DNA of 40,224 nucleotides from positions 519,103-559,326 of the forward strand of contig BLXT01002328.1 of NCBI GenBank assembly GCA_019648995.1, given 5' to 3'. The translations under genes were made by a program, and so were the position numbers. Below are positions 9,300 to 21,514 of the stretch, piece by piece. How positions within the stretch are numbered: position 1 is the first letter of the stretch; each line of letters opens with the position of its first letter. Source of the stretch: Plakobranchus ocellatus. Lineage: Eukaryota; Mollusca; Gastropoda; Plakobranchidae. The notes under the pieces were generated by a model. That model did no database searches. It was given only the letters and a program-made list of their open reading frames with translations, and was not told the DNA's origin.

Positions 9300-12070
9300 G
9301 TTCAAGTGTTCCTTTAATTTCACAGTAATAATTATTTATTTTTGTACATGTGCATTTAAATGTTTGTGTATTTAAGTATGTGTATGATATGCTTATAAAT
9401 GATAACTCAAATTATATTAACATGTGCTCATACAGACATTCTTTCCACCTCACGCTTTAAATAAATCTTTTTTTTTAATTGAGCAAATTTTTAAAGTCAC
9501 AGAGTTTTTTTTATATGACTCTTCCCATCACTACTTTCAACTTGTATCTTAAAAACTTTGTCATTATCATTTTTTTTTTTCGTCCATGGCAAACGTATTG
9601 ACGTAGATACTATTACACTTTCTTAAACAAGTGTGTCAGTTTGTGATAGTATTCTTTTATAAAGTCAGTTTAATAATAAAAATGTTTTAAACCAAGCAGT
9701 GCCAACCATGTTCTGATCATAAGAGATATAGAGAAAGAGCAACTGTCCAGGTGAACCAACCAAACTATGCGCAAGCTGCAACTGAAGATCTCATGTTACA
9801 CTGCCAATGCTGCTAGACAACAACAACAGCCTTTAGAGAGTCCTATCAATTTTGTCGCACTTTACCTAGTTGTCTGCTGGCATTCTTACGCTTAAATCTA
9901 CGTTACTCTCTTTCTTAATTAAAAAGAGAGATCGTAGTAATATAGTTACTTATACACACATTCTTAAATTTACTACATCTTTAATGTGCATTTTTGTATA
10001 AATACACTATATATACATTTGTGTGTGTGTGTGCAAAGTTTTTCGGAAGGAGAAAAAGATATGTTCATTGAATGAAATACCAAGCTTTTGCTCTCTATGT
10101 TCTTTTATATTTAATTTTGGAAGCCAAAGCACCGTTGTATACTAAAAAAGATATACATATATATTGAAAATAATGTGTACCCCCAATTATTAATGTTGCC
10201 CAGTCCTGATGAATCAGGTATTGCTTAAAAACTTCTCAGGAATGTTTTCCTCTATTTTTACCGTATTAAAATTCTCAAAACTTGACCCTAAATCAACATA
10301 GCTTTTTTTTTTTTTAGTTTACACTTGTTCGAAGCTCAGAGAAAGACTTCCTAGGCTGTTACAATGATATAATAGAAAATGTTGAAAATCCAAGTGCCCA
10401 CTCATTAGTATGGATCTCAAGACATGTGAATTTGCAAGTACGCGTGGTTTTGCTAGTGTTATTAGAAATAGTGGTAATAGAGCGATGCGTTCTAGATCTA
10501 CATTTTTTGCAGTTGTTATTTTTAGGTGTAATTTTATTTTTTTAAAATTATTTTGTAAATGGTTGCATGCGAGCCCAGGAAAATTTGGCGTGAGATCTTG
10601 CGCTGGTTGTTTTTAATGCTGATGCGAGCCTTTATTCCTGTATTATTCAACAACTATTTTGATTCAATCAAGATAACATTTGAAAGGCATTTTAATAAAC
10701 TTAAAGATTACATTCTTGCTTGTTAAATCATTTGCTAAAGAGTAATAAAATCCTTTCTTCCCACTATATTCAATATTTGGACCAATGATATTTTGCACTT
10801 TGGAAATCACAACCATTGCTCAAAACGGCTCTGATTGTTCATTTGTTGTTTTGGGTTGCTCAAAAATATATCGAATAAAAATAGTGTATCTTGCAATTAT
10901 GTAGGCGTCAGCTTTTACTGGATGCGTATTGTTTTTTTTTTCTTTTCTTTCATTTACCGCTTTCGATTAGGGCGTTGTGGATCAACGAAATGTGAATCTT
11001 ATTAAGTAGGCTCTCCATTTCCATTTCCTTTATTATAAGTGCTCTTTTAAGACCGATTATTGAATTCAATGAAATTGCCGTGGCAAAGGTAGTTTATAGA
11101 GTAGGATATGGGTGTGTGAACTCTGGTTTTATCTTTTGCACAAATTGTAATTGACATTGATAGTACAAATAAAAAAAATGTATACTGTGTAGTGTTTGGT
11201 TGTCGTTTTGGGTTTGACAAATTGTTGGAGAGAGTTGCAATTTTAACAATAAACCATTTCAGTTTGGATATAAAAAAATGAATCAATAATTATGTCTGAA
11301 GATGAAACGACCTTAAGCCTGTATATGTTTTGAAGATATGCGAACTCACAGGGAACAAAAAAACCAGTTCCAGAAATGCATCAGAGATCGCTGGCAGTTT
11401 AGATAATTATTAGATATAGTTAGTTTGTTTTGAACTACGTGGAAAGTGCGTCTGTCCTAGGCGACGTTCATGTAGAAGAAATAAAAGATTTTTAGCACTC
11501 TCAGTGAAGCCTGTTCTAGCATTTGTTGTAAATATCTAAGATTTAATATTTGAAAAAAAAATCTAATGAAGCTCTACACATGAGCCAAAGTCGTAATGAT
11601 CTGGCATCTTGGACAGACTCTGAGACCTCGAAAGCAAAGATCTGGATGTTTAAAAAAAACTCTTTTTTGCTGGTTTTTTTATTTTTTTACCTGGTTAGTA
11701 ACAGATACTTCTTTTCACTAAATAATTTGGAAAAACCATTAGAGCAACTCTTAAATAATCGATTTGTTGTAACTAGTTCGGGTGTGTGATGAAATGATAT
11801 TGACGAAATACAGTGAAGGTAGTTTGTTAAGTTAGGCAAGTGTACCTTATTGGCAATGCAAACAGCGGCCCAAGTTTATCTTTAATGCTTTGTGCTTACC
11901 CGTGTCGTTAACGTGTCTATTGTGAGCAAGACCAGCTAGTTAATGACAATGCGGTATCCGTTTTGAATTATCTTGAATACGGCCTTCATCTGTCTGTTGA
12001 CCAGAGCAAAGGTCGGTTTAAGGAGACGGAGGAAAAACATTGTAATAAGTTGAAATTTAAACTATCTGTT
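9300..12070. other. Gene-free AT-rich stretch
   Basis: Only short open frames without recognisable motifs (for example near 10,410-10,616 and 11,550-11,789). A short GT run lies at 10,020-10,034. Nothing here is supported as a gene. Confidence 0.5.
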
Positions 12071-12075
12071 GATTC

Positions 12076-12153
<78 letters not shown>
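12076..12153 (+). repeat. (ATCT)n tetranucleotide microsatellite
   Basis: About 19 nearly perfect ATCT units. It generates a Leu-Ser-Ile-Tyr repeat frame that is not a gene. Confidence 0.97.
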
Positions 12154-12416
12154 TATAATTCTATGAAATCTGTACTTTTAATTATTGAAACAATAAGTTA
12201 CTGAAGAGGTACAAATATCTATGAAACATCAGGTGATAATGTAAAAATGCAACATTTCAATGAAACATTTTCCGGTGCCCTACATATGAATGAAAAGAAG
12301 AAAATCAGCATTGTTAAAAAAAAAAATTCAATATAATATTCGTGGGAATTTCTGGAAAAAATGCATTTAAACTCTCTCAATATCGTGAAGCGATACCCCT
12401 GAGTTTCATACCGAAA

Positions 12417-12980
12417 GAAGGAAATGAGAAATTTTCGTTTTTCCCTTGACACTCGTAGAAACAAAAATAACGAAATAGAGATTGTTTCAGCAAATATTCT
12501 TGAAGTAAAAAAAACTCCCTCTTTTTCTGTAAGTTTTAAGAATGTGAGCATTGAATGTTGCTCAGTAAAATTAAACAAAATGAAAACGTGAAGAACACTG
12601 GGTTTTTTTTTAATCTAATTTTTACCATTCCCCTTTTTATTCAAGGGATCGTTCTTTTACACGTAACTGGAAAGTTTTATATGTGTTTTTTAACAGCTTG
12701 AGGAAAAATTGTATTTGAACAACAACAACAACAAATGATTGTATTGAACATAAACAAAAACCCATCCCTGAAAAATGCCAGGGTTTAGGGCGAATGAGAC
12801 GAAAACAAAATCATAAAATAAACGATAGAAACGATGAAACAGATCACCCTTCTTAAATGAATCAATGTAAACTTCAGGGTTATATACTGCGCCTGTGATT
12901 TATGGAAGAGGAGTTTTTCTCTTTTCTTTTTCTTTTCTTTTTTTTCCCGCAATTATTCCCTATCAGATATTACAAGAAGA
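12417..12980. repeat. Direct duplicate, copy 1 (left flank of gap 1)
   Basis: Near-identical to 13,658-14,212, with only scattered substitutions and homopolymer-length differences. This copy ends at the very last base before the N run, while the partner starts at the first base after it. Best read as unmerged contig ends. Confidence 0.93.
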
Positions 12981-13657
12981 NNNNNNNNNNNNNNNNNNNN
13001 NNNNNNNNNNNNNNNNNNNNNNNNNNNNNNNNNNNNNNNNNNNNNNNNNNNNNNNNNNNNNNNNNNNNNNNNNNNNNNNNNNNNNNNNNNNNNNNNNNNN
13101 NNNNNNNNNNNNNNNNNNNNNNNNNNNNNNNNNNNNNNNNNNNNNNNNNNNNNNNNNNNNNNNNNNNNNNNNNNNNNNNNNNNNNNNNNNNNNNNNNNNN
13201 NNNNNNNNNNNNNNNNNNNNNNNNNNNNNNNNNNNNNNNNNNNNNNNNNNNNNNNNNNNNNNNNNNNNNNNNNNNNNNNNNNNNNNNNNNNNNNNNNNNN
13301 NNNNNNNNNNNNNNNNNNNNNNNNNNNNNNNNNNNNNNNNNNNNNNNNNNNNNNNNNNNNNNNNNNNNNNNNNNNNNNNNNNNNNNNNNNNNNNNNNNNN
13401 NNNNNNNNNNNNNNNNNNNNNNNNNNNNNNNNNNNNNNNNNNNNNNNNNNNNNNNNNNNNNNNNNNNNNNNNNNNNNNNNNNNNNNNNNNNNNNNNNNNN
13501 NNNNNNNNNNNNNNNNNNNNNNNNNNNNNNNNNNNNNNNNNNNNNNNNNNNNNNNNNNNNNNNNNNNNNNNNNNNNNNNNNNNNNNNNNNNNNNNNNNNN
13601 NNNNNNNNNNNNNNNNNNNNNNNNNNNNNNNNNNNNNNNNNNNNNNNNNNNNNNNNN
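12981..13657. other. Assembly gap (677 N)
   Basis: A run of 677 undetermined bases. Open frames that cross it are artefacts. The flanking duplicates suggest that the true missing sequence may be zero or negative. Confidence 0.99.
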
Positions 13658-14212
13658 GAAGGAAATGAGAAATTTTCGTTTTTCCCTTGACACTCGTAGA
13701 AACAAAAATTACGAAATAGAGATTATTTCAGCAAATATTCTTGAAGTAAAAAAAAACTCCCTCTTTTTCTGTAAGTTTTAAGAATGTGAGCATTGGATGT
13801 TGCTCAGTAAAATTAAACAAAATGAAAACGTGAAGAACACTGGGGTTTTTTTTAATCTAATTTTTACCATTCCCCTTTTTATTCAAGGGATCGTTCTTTT
13901 ACATGTAACTGGAAAGTTTTATATGTGTTTTTTTAACAGCTTGAGGAAAAATTGTATTTGAACAACAACAATAACAAATGATTGTATTGAACATAAACAA
14001 AAACCCATCCCTGAAAAATGCCAGAGTTTAGGGCGAATGAGACGAAAACAAAATCATAAAATAAACGATAGAAACGATGAAACAGATCGCCCTTCTTAAA
14101 TGAATCAATGTAAACTTCAGGGTTATATACTGTGCCTGTGATTTATGGAAGAAGAGTTTTTCTTTTTCTTTTTTTTCCCCGCAATTATTCCCTATCAGAT
14201 ATTACAAGAAGA
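13658..14212. repeat. Direct duplicate, copy 2 (right flank of gap 1)
   Basis: Partner of 12,417-12,980. It continues past the point where copy 1 is cut by the gap (GAAAAAAAATGAATATG onward), so it supplies the sequence that copy 1 lacks. Confidence 0.93.
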
Positions 14213-14273
14213 AAAAAAATGAATATGATATATAAAAAAATATATACAGTCGTACATACATAAACATGACTAC

Positions 14274-14285
14274 TCACACACACAA

Positions 14286-14340
<55 letters not shown>
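14274..14340 (+). repeat. (CA)n(TA)n compound microsatellite
   Basis: About 17 CA units with one CAAA interruption, passing directly into about 16 TA units. Confidence 0.96.
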
Positions 14341-14347
<7 letters not shown>

Positions 14348-14403
14348 AATATATTATACTTGCTGTATAGCACCCTCTCGAATAATTTTATGGGTATACA
14401 TCA

Positions 14404-14800
14404 TCATGGCGCTATCAGAAGATGAAAAAAATATAAATTTATTCTGGAGCTGATGGAAATGTACCACCAGAGTTTACCTGAGCTACGGAAAGTCAAAAGT
14501 ACCGGTAGAGAATAATAGGACCGAGATATATAAAAAAAAAGAGGCTGCCTATGACATTCTGCTCCTGAGTGGTACACAGATGCCGCAAAAGAAGAGATGA
14601 AAAAGAAAGGTCTCGTAAGTTTCCAAAGATCATCAAACGAATCCCCGTCCATTCGCAAAATGTTTTTAAAATCTTTTAGCTCAGGACATCGCAACTCATA
14701 TAAATGATTTAGAATCGCCAAACTTTTGGCGCTGCAAAAACCAACTTAGGCCCACTTTCTTTTTTTTCTGCAAGAGCCAATGCTGTTCGTCCATCCATTA
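14404..14800 (-). mobile_element. PIF/Harbinger-like transposase N-terminal fragment, decayed
   Basis: The minus-strand translation around 14,610-14,721 reads NHLYELRCPELKDFKNILRM followed by DGDSFDDLWKLTRPFF. This fits the conserved N-terminal region of Harbinger (DDE_Tnp_4) proteins (...L..ELR.....F.N.LRM....F..LL.L..P). Downstream in another frame, SRSYYSLPVLLTFR recalls the (LATG.S)Y.SLS..FR segment. Frames shift and stops occur, and no catalytic DDE core is visible. The (CA)(TA) microsatellite lies where the rest of the element would continue. Confidence 0.6.
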
Positions 14801-14982
14801 CAAACTCTTAGCACAAACTGATGTTTGCACACAAAAAATTGATCGAGCATCTCAAATGTCAAACTGTCAAAAAATTAAGATAAAAAATGTTTGACAAACA
14901 AGTTTGAGCGTGTATGGGCCACACGGACACTCACAGCCGTGTTGAAAACAATTCTCGTCGGTTTTTTCTCTTTACATCGTTG

Positions 14983-14983
14983 C

Positions 14984-15033
<50 letters not shown>

Positions 15034-15066
15034 ATCTCTCTCACACACACACACATACACACACAC
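14983..15066 (+). repeat. (CT)n(CA)n compound microsatellite
   Basis: About 30 CT units with a few interruptions, passing into CA units. It immediately precedes the endonuclease start of the L1/Tx1-like element. The Ser/Leu and Arg/Glu repeat frames on the two strands are artefacts. Confidence 0.96.
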
Positions 15067-15089
15067 TCTTTTTTTTCTTTGTTCTTTTC

Positions 15090-15488
15090 TCTGCAAGGTA
15101 CTGTCATTGAACTGTCGGGGCCTAAATAAATAATTTAAAGGTAGTATATATTTGAAAACCTTTTTAAGCTTTGACATAATCTGTTTACAAGAAACTTAAA
15201 CAGAAAACAAAGCACAAGAATGGATGGCTGAGTGAAGTGAACGGTTCATTTATCAACCTGGCACAAGAAACAGCAAAGAGCAATAAATTCTCATCAATAG
15301 GAATTTCAAAGTTGATGATTTTGAAGTTGTAAAATCCAATCATATGTTTTTGCTATTGAATTTAAAAAGGCGAATACAAAATTCACGTATATAGTTTTAA
15401 ACTGGTATGCTCTAGCTATCACTCAAGAACGTCAACCTTTCCTGGAAAATCTCAGTGGATTCATAATCTAGATCGTTTCAAACCACAT

Positions 15489-15568
<80 letters not shown>

Positions 15569-17450
15569 GCGGGTTTTTAACATGGTAATGAATAACGAGC
15601 TGGACATTGTAGCATGAGCACCTTATCTTATAGAAAAAAAAAAAAAAGTTTTCACTATTTATCTCCTCTTGGAAGTTGTGCGATTTTTGAAAGGTAATAA
15701 AAAGTCAGGTGAAGTTAATAAAGAATCACATGTTCAAGAAGAGACCCTATTTTCGCAAGGCGGCTTGACTACAGTCTTTGTGATGCCATACTTTCTAATA
15801 TCATTCATTCTGAAATAAAACCATTCGCGTCCAAAGGTCAAAGAGCGGTGGTAACAACATGTAGGGAGGATAGTGTTCTTAGAGGACCTTCATGCTGGCA
15901 TTTTAATTCTTCTTTCCTTGAAGACTCAGAGTCTGTTAGCAACATGAACAACTTTATCTCTTATTCTTTAGAACAAACAAAAATCAACACATCTAACAAA
16001 CAAACAACGTGGGAACTGATAAAGTTGGTATTAAAGCTGAGTGTCTAAATGTAGGTAGGATAAACATTATGTGCAAATTCTCGCATAAAGAAAAAGCTTT
16101 ACAAGAGAAAATAAACGATTTGCTAAAGAGTTAGCTATGGCGTCCCAAGATAACAACTTCTAAAAAATCATGAGCAAGTAAAAAAAGGAATTGGATGTAA
16201 AACATCTTGCAAAGACTAAAGCTGCAATAGATAAATCGAGGGTAAAATAGCTTGAAGAGGGGGAGAAAAATGCCAAATATTTTCTTTATTTGGAAAAGAG
16301 TTGAACCTTAAACAACACTGTCAAACAGATAAACGGTGAAAGAGGTGAAAAGGTGAGCAGCTTGTTCCTCGTTTTATCAGAAATACATACTTTATAACAG
16401 ATAAAAGATTAAGTAGCCGATGAAATGAGCGAAAACTATTAAATATGGAGAAAGAACTTTGTGACAGTGAGATTACTATAAAAATGCCCTTTGGGAACAC
16501 ATCAGAATTACTTAATAATGAGTCTTTTCCAAGGTCAGATAGTAAAACAACAACAGCAAAATTGTCTGTAATTTTTTTTGGCATCTGATAAAAAAAGCCC
16601 TTGTATGAATGCCATGTCATGGAATCTCTGGAGCAAGGGCAATTTTCGCTTAGCCAAAGGCGTGGAATAATTACGATGAGTCATAAAAGAAACAACACCA
16701 AATGTGATGATCTAAACAACTGAAGACCTTTTTAACTCTTACTTATGTAGACTATAAAAATGTTCATAATCGAGAATAACAATAAATTGACTAGTAGGCT
16801 AGCAGCTTGTTTTGTAAAAATAATAAGCTTTAAATATCTGGCAAAAGCAAGCGTAAAATTTAAGGAAGTTCAAGAAATAAATAAAATAAACTCTAGGTTT
16901 TGGAAAAGTGCCGCAAAGACCTTGCTAAATAATGGATAAACACAAGCTGAAAGCAATTCTAACAGGATATAATGAAAGAAGCCATCTTAAACAATTGACA
17001 AATTAGATACAAAAAAACAAGCTTTTAAGGACAGAAAAATAATTATACCAAAAAAAAAAAAAGGAGGATTGAAATACGAAGGCCAACTATTTGTTGGAAA
17101 TCGGTTGAAAAGTGTGGCGGATATTTATTAGCCAAGAAATTGGACAATACGACGAACTTCCATTTAAATACATGGCGATAATACACGCCATAAATCAGGA
17201 TTGGAAAAAAGTCGTATCCAATGCGCAAAATACGAATTGCAGAGAAATAATTCAGACTTAAGATAGTGAGCTAGATGATGAGGAGCTTAACAGTTTTTTG
17301 TGAATTACCTAACACAAGCATTAAAAAAAATACACGTACTTGACAATAGAAAACTACCATATGTGGGATAGGATTTTGGAAAAGATTGTATGGTATCGAT
17401 GCGGTTCCCTCATTTCAAATATATATAATCAACCCAGAATACTATAATTT
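15090..17450 (+). mobile_element. L1/Tx1-like non-LTR retrotransposon ORF2 relic (endonuclease-RT-C-terminus)
   Basis: Translated + strand fragments follow the order of a LINE ORF2. VLSLNCRGLN near 15,095-15,125 is the APE-type endonuclease start. FKVDDFEVVKSNH near 15,305 is also endonuclease. GPSCWHFNSSFLEDS with SVSNMNNFISYSLEQTK (15,885-15,980) is the linker. SRVK then LEEGEKNAKYFLYLEK (16,235-16,305) is the pre-RT region. A LAKGVE / DLNN-like reverse-transcriptase zone lies at 16,640-16,820. A C-terminal region (GGLKYEGQLFVGNR near 17,065 and RKLPYVG near 17,350) closes the element. Stops and frameshifts occur throughout, much of the RT palm seems lost, and a (TAA) microsatellite sits inside the endonuclease part. 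It is a dead copy. Neither a poly(A) tail nor a target-site duplication was identified. Confidence 0.8.
15488..15567 (+). repeat. (TAA)n microsatellite inside the L1/Tx1-like relic
   Basis: About 26 perfect TAA units between the endonuclease fragment and the linker fragment of the LINE relic. Confidence 0.97.
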
Positions 17451-17673
17451 TGTATTGCAGGAATGTATCTAGCAAGAAGGTGTGAGAGGTGTTACCCACG
17501 AGGACATTATTATGGTCCTTTAACACTTCCTAAATAAAATAATGTTTCCTCCGTGTGTGGTTCTAACAAAAGGAGAGCAAATAATACATCACCTAGGGCT
17601 TTCTTGAGGCCCTTTTACTTTTCAACATTCCATAAATAGCATTTTTTGTGTGAGTGATTGTTTTTGTTTTGCT

Positions 17674-18900
17674 TCAGTTGAAGCGTGCAAGACGGGTGAT
17701 TGATCGCCCACATCTGGAAATGTAGACTAGTGAGCTGCTACTGGTGGAATTGTCATCGGCGTCTAGATGGTCATGGTTTGTAACTGTTGGTAGCCCTAGT
17801 CTGGACTCTGGATTGACATGGATTTGTTGTATTTCTGCGGCATTTGTTACCACGCTCAAAGAGCTGTGTATCACACGCCGCACTGAGAAGCCTGTAATGG
17901 CTGCATGTAGTCTCAGCATGATGCTATTGCCTATAGGGCTGATAGTAGTCTGCCACCTTCCAGGGTGACTGGAATTTGTGTGCGGATATGCTATCTCGTT
18001 ATGTACAATTTCTTTGAGGTGTCGCCTGTTTCTACGAACACACTGCCTACTCTCCATCCGAACGATGTAGCTTCTTGGCTCGGTTGACTGTGACTGGAGA
18101 CCAGATACCAGTCATGGTATCTTAAACAGCGACTCTGGTATGTGTGTTAAGCCGGGCGAGTTCCATTGTTTGTTGCTTTATTAGTGTTTTTGTAGGAGAT
18201 GGCACTCTGACAACCGTTGCTTGATGCTGTCAGATTTGGGGTTGCATGCATTGTATTTGAGTTTGGTTGGGAGAGTGCATTTCATTTTCTGCCAAACAGA
18301 ACCTCAGCCAATATGGCAAATGTGGATCAATCGTTGTGGATCTCAGTGACAGCAGCGCTAAGTGAAGATCTGATTTTGAAACGTTGCACTTCTTGGGTGT
18401 CGTCTTAATGGTTTGCACCATGCGGTCAATGAACCCATTGAATTGAGGGGTAATACGGGCTTGACTTGACGTGCGATATGCCCCACTCTTTGGTAAAGTT
18501 TCCAAACTCTTCGCTGACAAATTGTCGACATTATCAGTGATTAGCTGGTCTGGAATCCAATGACCTAAAATTTTTTTTTTTTTTTTAATTTCTTTTAATC
18601 TATATACAAGCTGCTTGTAATTTCTTTCATGCTTTTAACAAATGGCATTTTGCTCTAGGTGTCAGCAATAGGGACAAACTGCTGGCCCTCTAACTCAAAT
18701 AGATCCGCAGAGAGTTCCTCACACAGTCGAGCTGGTATTTCGTGGGCTTGAAGTGGTTCTTTTTGCTGCGATCGACTATTCAGCACAATGTACACAGCTC
18801 TGTACCACTAGCATGTCAGCAATATACATAATCTCTTGCTTTCAATAAGGCTTGTGTATGCCTTGATGCCCTTCATAGATTTTCTGCAGGATCTCTCAAT
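17674..18900 (-). pseudogene. Integrase fragment of the Ty3/gypsy relic
   Basis: Starting near 18,900 the translation carries IPKSLR, LLKARDYVY and CxxC-like zinc-binding remains, then a LFELEGQQFVPIAD strand with the first catalytic Asp region. RITPQFNGFIDRMVQTIK lies at about 18,455-18,405. The third catalytic residue, normally Glu in the NG(F/L)IER motif, is Asp here. 18,057-17,674 carries ESRQCVRRNRRHLKEI, typical of the integrase C-terminal region, and ends with a SRCGRSI-like tail. Frameshifts separate the parts. Confidence 0.85.
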
Positions 18901-18966
18901 GATTTGGGAATCATGATAGCTGTACATTTCATGACTAACCCATCTTCGACAGAAAAAAAGTGTGTT

Positions 18967-19662
18967 TTATTTCCGTAGGGTTTTTTTTTTCACCTGTGTG
19001 GACTTGTCAGGCCATCTTTTTATTATTTGTTCAGACAATCGACCGAATTCACTGTCCACGAAATTCCGGTTCATCGAATTTCTCATCAGTGGCCGTGACT
19101 GCATGGACCGCAGCAGCCAGTTCAATAGTTTCACCTGCCTTCGGTTTGACTCTGGATAGTCTGCTACCGTTATCTCTGGACCGGGATTGTACTCTATTGT
19201 GCAATCATATGGCTGAATTCTGAGAAGCATCCGTTGCAATCTTGATGGCGCGCTTCCGATATTCTTTTGTTCTGTTATGTGCTGCAGTGGTTTATGGTCC
19301 CATATGATACTCACCGATTTTACATATCTGTAAGTGTGAAACCCTTCGCAACCAAACACTACTGCCAACAATTCCCTTTCTTTGTTGGCATAGCGTTTTT
19401 CCGTATCTGTCAGTACTTTTCTAAGAATGCTATAGGTTTATTTTTTTTGTAAAAGAACAGCGCCAAGGCCATGCGACTAGCTGTCAACTTCTATTACGGT
19501 GGGAACGTTTGGGTAAAAGTATCTCAGGGTGAGGTCTTTATGGATGATGCCTTTGAGCCTCTTCGAAGCGGCTTCATAAGTCGAGTGGGTGTCTATTGCA
19601 CTCTGCATCTGATTCCTCAAAAAACTTGTATTATCGCTTAACTGAGGGACAAAAGGACTCAT
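18967..19662 (-). pseudogene. RT thumb / RNase H fragment of the Ty3/gypsy relic
   Basis: 19,662-19,477 carries LSPF-like, ASKRLKGIIHKDLTLRYF and PTVIEVDS, the thumb and the start of RNase H. 19,371-18,967 carries LAVVFGCEGFHTY, WDHKPLQHI, RLQRMLLRIQPYD and YNPGPEITVADY. The DHKPL and VAD-type segments are hallmark Ty3/gypsy RNase H signatures. The first sub-frame is interrupted by stops near 19,450-19,400. Confidence 0.92.
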
Positions 19663-19818
19663 ATTGCACGAGATAAAAAAAATTGTAGCTCTATCACATT
19701 TGCGGATGACGGTTTTATGGAAATGTTACTACATTTGCGTGGGTCTGGGTGAGCATCTTCTGCATCCCACACTCATCTATAGAAGTGGATCTTTGCTTGA
19801 TTGATGTGATATTTGGAT

Positions 19819-20400
19819 TTATTTGAAACAAGACCTCGTTTCTTGCTCACATTTTACCAATGTTTGGAGGTTCTTGGCAAGCTCTTCTTTCGTGCTTCCA
19901 TATACAAACACGTCGTCTGAAATGCCTAGGGTATCAGGACATTCTTCTAATATCTGACCCATTTTTGTTGAAAGATGTCTTGTGATATTTTCAAACCAAT
20001 GGGAGTCTTTTGAACGTATATCTTCCACATGGCGAGTTGAATGTCATGAGAAGACTACACTCTTCATCAAGGTGGATCGCACAATATCCTTGTTGACCAT
20101 CTAGTTTTGAGAAATATTTTGCACCTGCGAACTTGTTAGAAATTTCTTCTTGTGTATGAGTTTTGTGATATTTCGTCTTTAAGTCTTTTTCAGATCCTTT
20201 GGATCCAGGCGTATCCTTAACTTGCGGTTTTTATTCCTACTGAAAACTACCGAGTTGACCCAATTTATTGGTTGTTTTCTGTACCTTTTCTATCATCCCA
20301 GGTTTTCTATCCTGCCTAGATCCTCTTTCAATTCTTTTTTGTAGAAGAATCTAGTACAACTGGTTTTACATTTTCTTTCAATGTGATGTGAACATTTCCT
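19819..20400 (-). pseudogene. Reverse transcriptase fragment of the Ty3/gypsy relic
   Basis: The frame from 20,028 contains STKMGQILEECPDTLGISDD followed by VFVYG. The catalytic YADD/IADD box is present as ISDD. Upstream frames to about 20,400 carry further fragments with stops. Confidence 0.85.
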
Positions 20401-20639
20401 GAATCGTTACCGATTCCGTCGAATTGATCAGGATATTTATTATATAAATCTTAGGTGGGATTAGAAGTTGTTGTTTTTTATTAGCTCAGAATTGAAGGCT
20501 TTTATGAAACATTTTATTTTGACTAGGGTAGTATGTTTGGACATATTGTATCACATGCATAGAAATTCGTGGGTTGCCATCTTGATGATCTGTCCAATAT
20601 TTGCATATCTATGGCCTAATTGTCTTGATGGGGCTGCAT

Positions 20640-21060
20640 TGTAAGCAGAAAGCCTTTCCCTTTGAGATCCAAATCCAACTGCCCATAAATTTGCCTCAGT
20701 GACCTAAAGGTATGAATATTTTCATTGGATCCAGTGTCAACTTTTCCGACATGTAAATCTTGGTGCAATTGTTGACCTGGATACTTTTATTTGAATTTCT
20801 GTGGCTATTTCATCTCTTTGATCCTGGTTTTCCACTGCACTTATGTGGAGATTTAAATCTTTATCTTGTATCTGTTCCTTCACGTCTACTTCAATTTCAT
20901 GCATGATTCTTTCACGAAGCTTAATTCTAGGGTTGCTGTGATAAGTTTTGAGTTCTTGCTTTGTTTGCTTTGGGGTTGTCACTGTGAACTTCATACATCA
21001 ATGTCCTTTCTTCTCTCATTTTTGGCATGCCTTTCTTATAAATTGGGCAGCTACGTGTTT
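20640..21060 (-). pseudogene. Zinc-knuckle remnant and aspartic protease of the Ty3/gypsy relic
   Basis: A damaged CCHC-like segment (CQK-EKKGH-CMKF with two positions turned into stops) lies at about 21,030-20,985. It is followed by an 85-codon open frame (20,994-20,737). A frame change then leads into KVDTGSNENIHTFR, the retropepsin active-site DTG at 20,730-20,738. A stop follows near 20,620. Confidence 0.7.
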
Positions 21061-21514
21061 TTTTTCCTCATTCCAACCGCCTCTATAGTTTTCATAGCTG
21101 ATTTAGCTTTTGCGTTGTAGCTATAGTGCATGTATTCGTTGAGATCTTTATGACTAGCCAAAACTTCTAGCCATCTCAATTGTCATTCTTTACGTTAAGG
21201 TGTCTCCCTTGCTAATCAACATTTTCTTCTCATCCGAAATGTGGATGCCTTTGATCAGTTTGTGATTCTTTCATCGTTATTTTCGAGGGTGAAGCTACGT
21301 TTGTCTGCTTTATTTCTGAGTCGCATAATAAAATTGTTGGCTGATTCTCCAATTTCTTGAGACATGTTCTGCAGTTTCAGTCTTTGCACCAATTAGTTTG
21401 GTTTCTCAACAACGTGGGCTTCGAAAATAGCTCAGATATTTGTTAGGACCTTTTTGGTTTCCACTGGCAAATTTGCTTGCCTGGAGAAACTCACTAACCT
21501 ACGATCAACTGAAA

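Noticed and set aside
12895..13705. Long open frames of about 250-262 codons across gap 1
   Set aside because: They consist almost entirely of undetermined residues. The N run cannot be translated.
12417..14212. Reading the roughly 560-bp direct repeats around gap 1 as LTRs
   Set aside because: The copies start and stop exactly at the gap edges, lack TG...CA ends, a primer-binding site and a polypurine tract, and the second gap shows the same pattern with unrelated sequence.
17744..18408. + strand frames opposite the gypsy integrase region
   Set aside because: They are antisense shadows of the minus-strand integrase similarity, with no motifs of their own.
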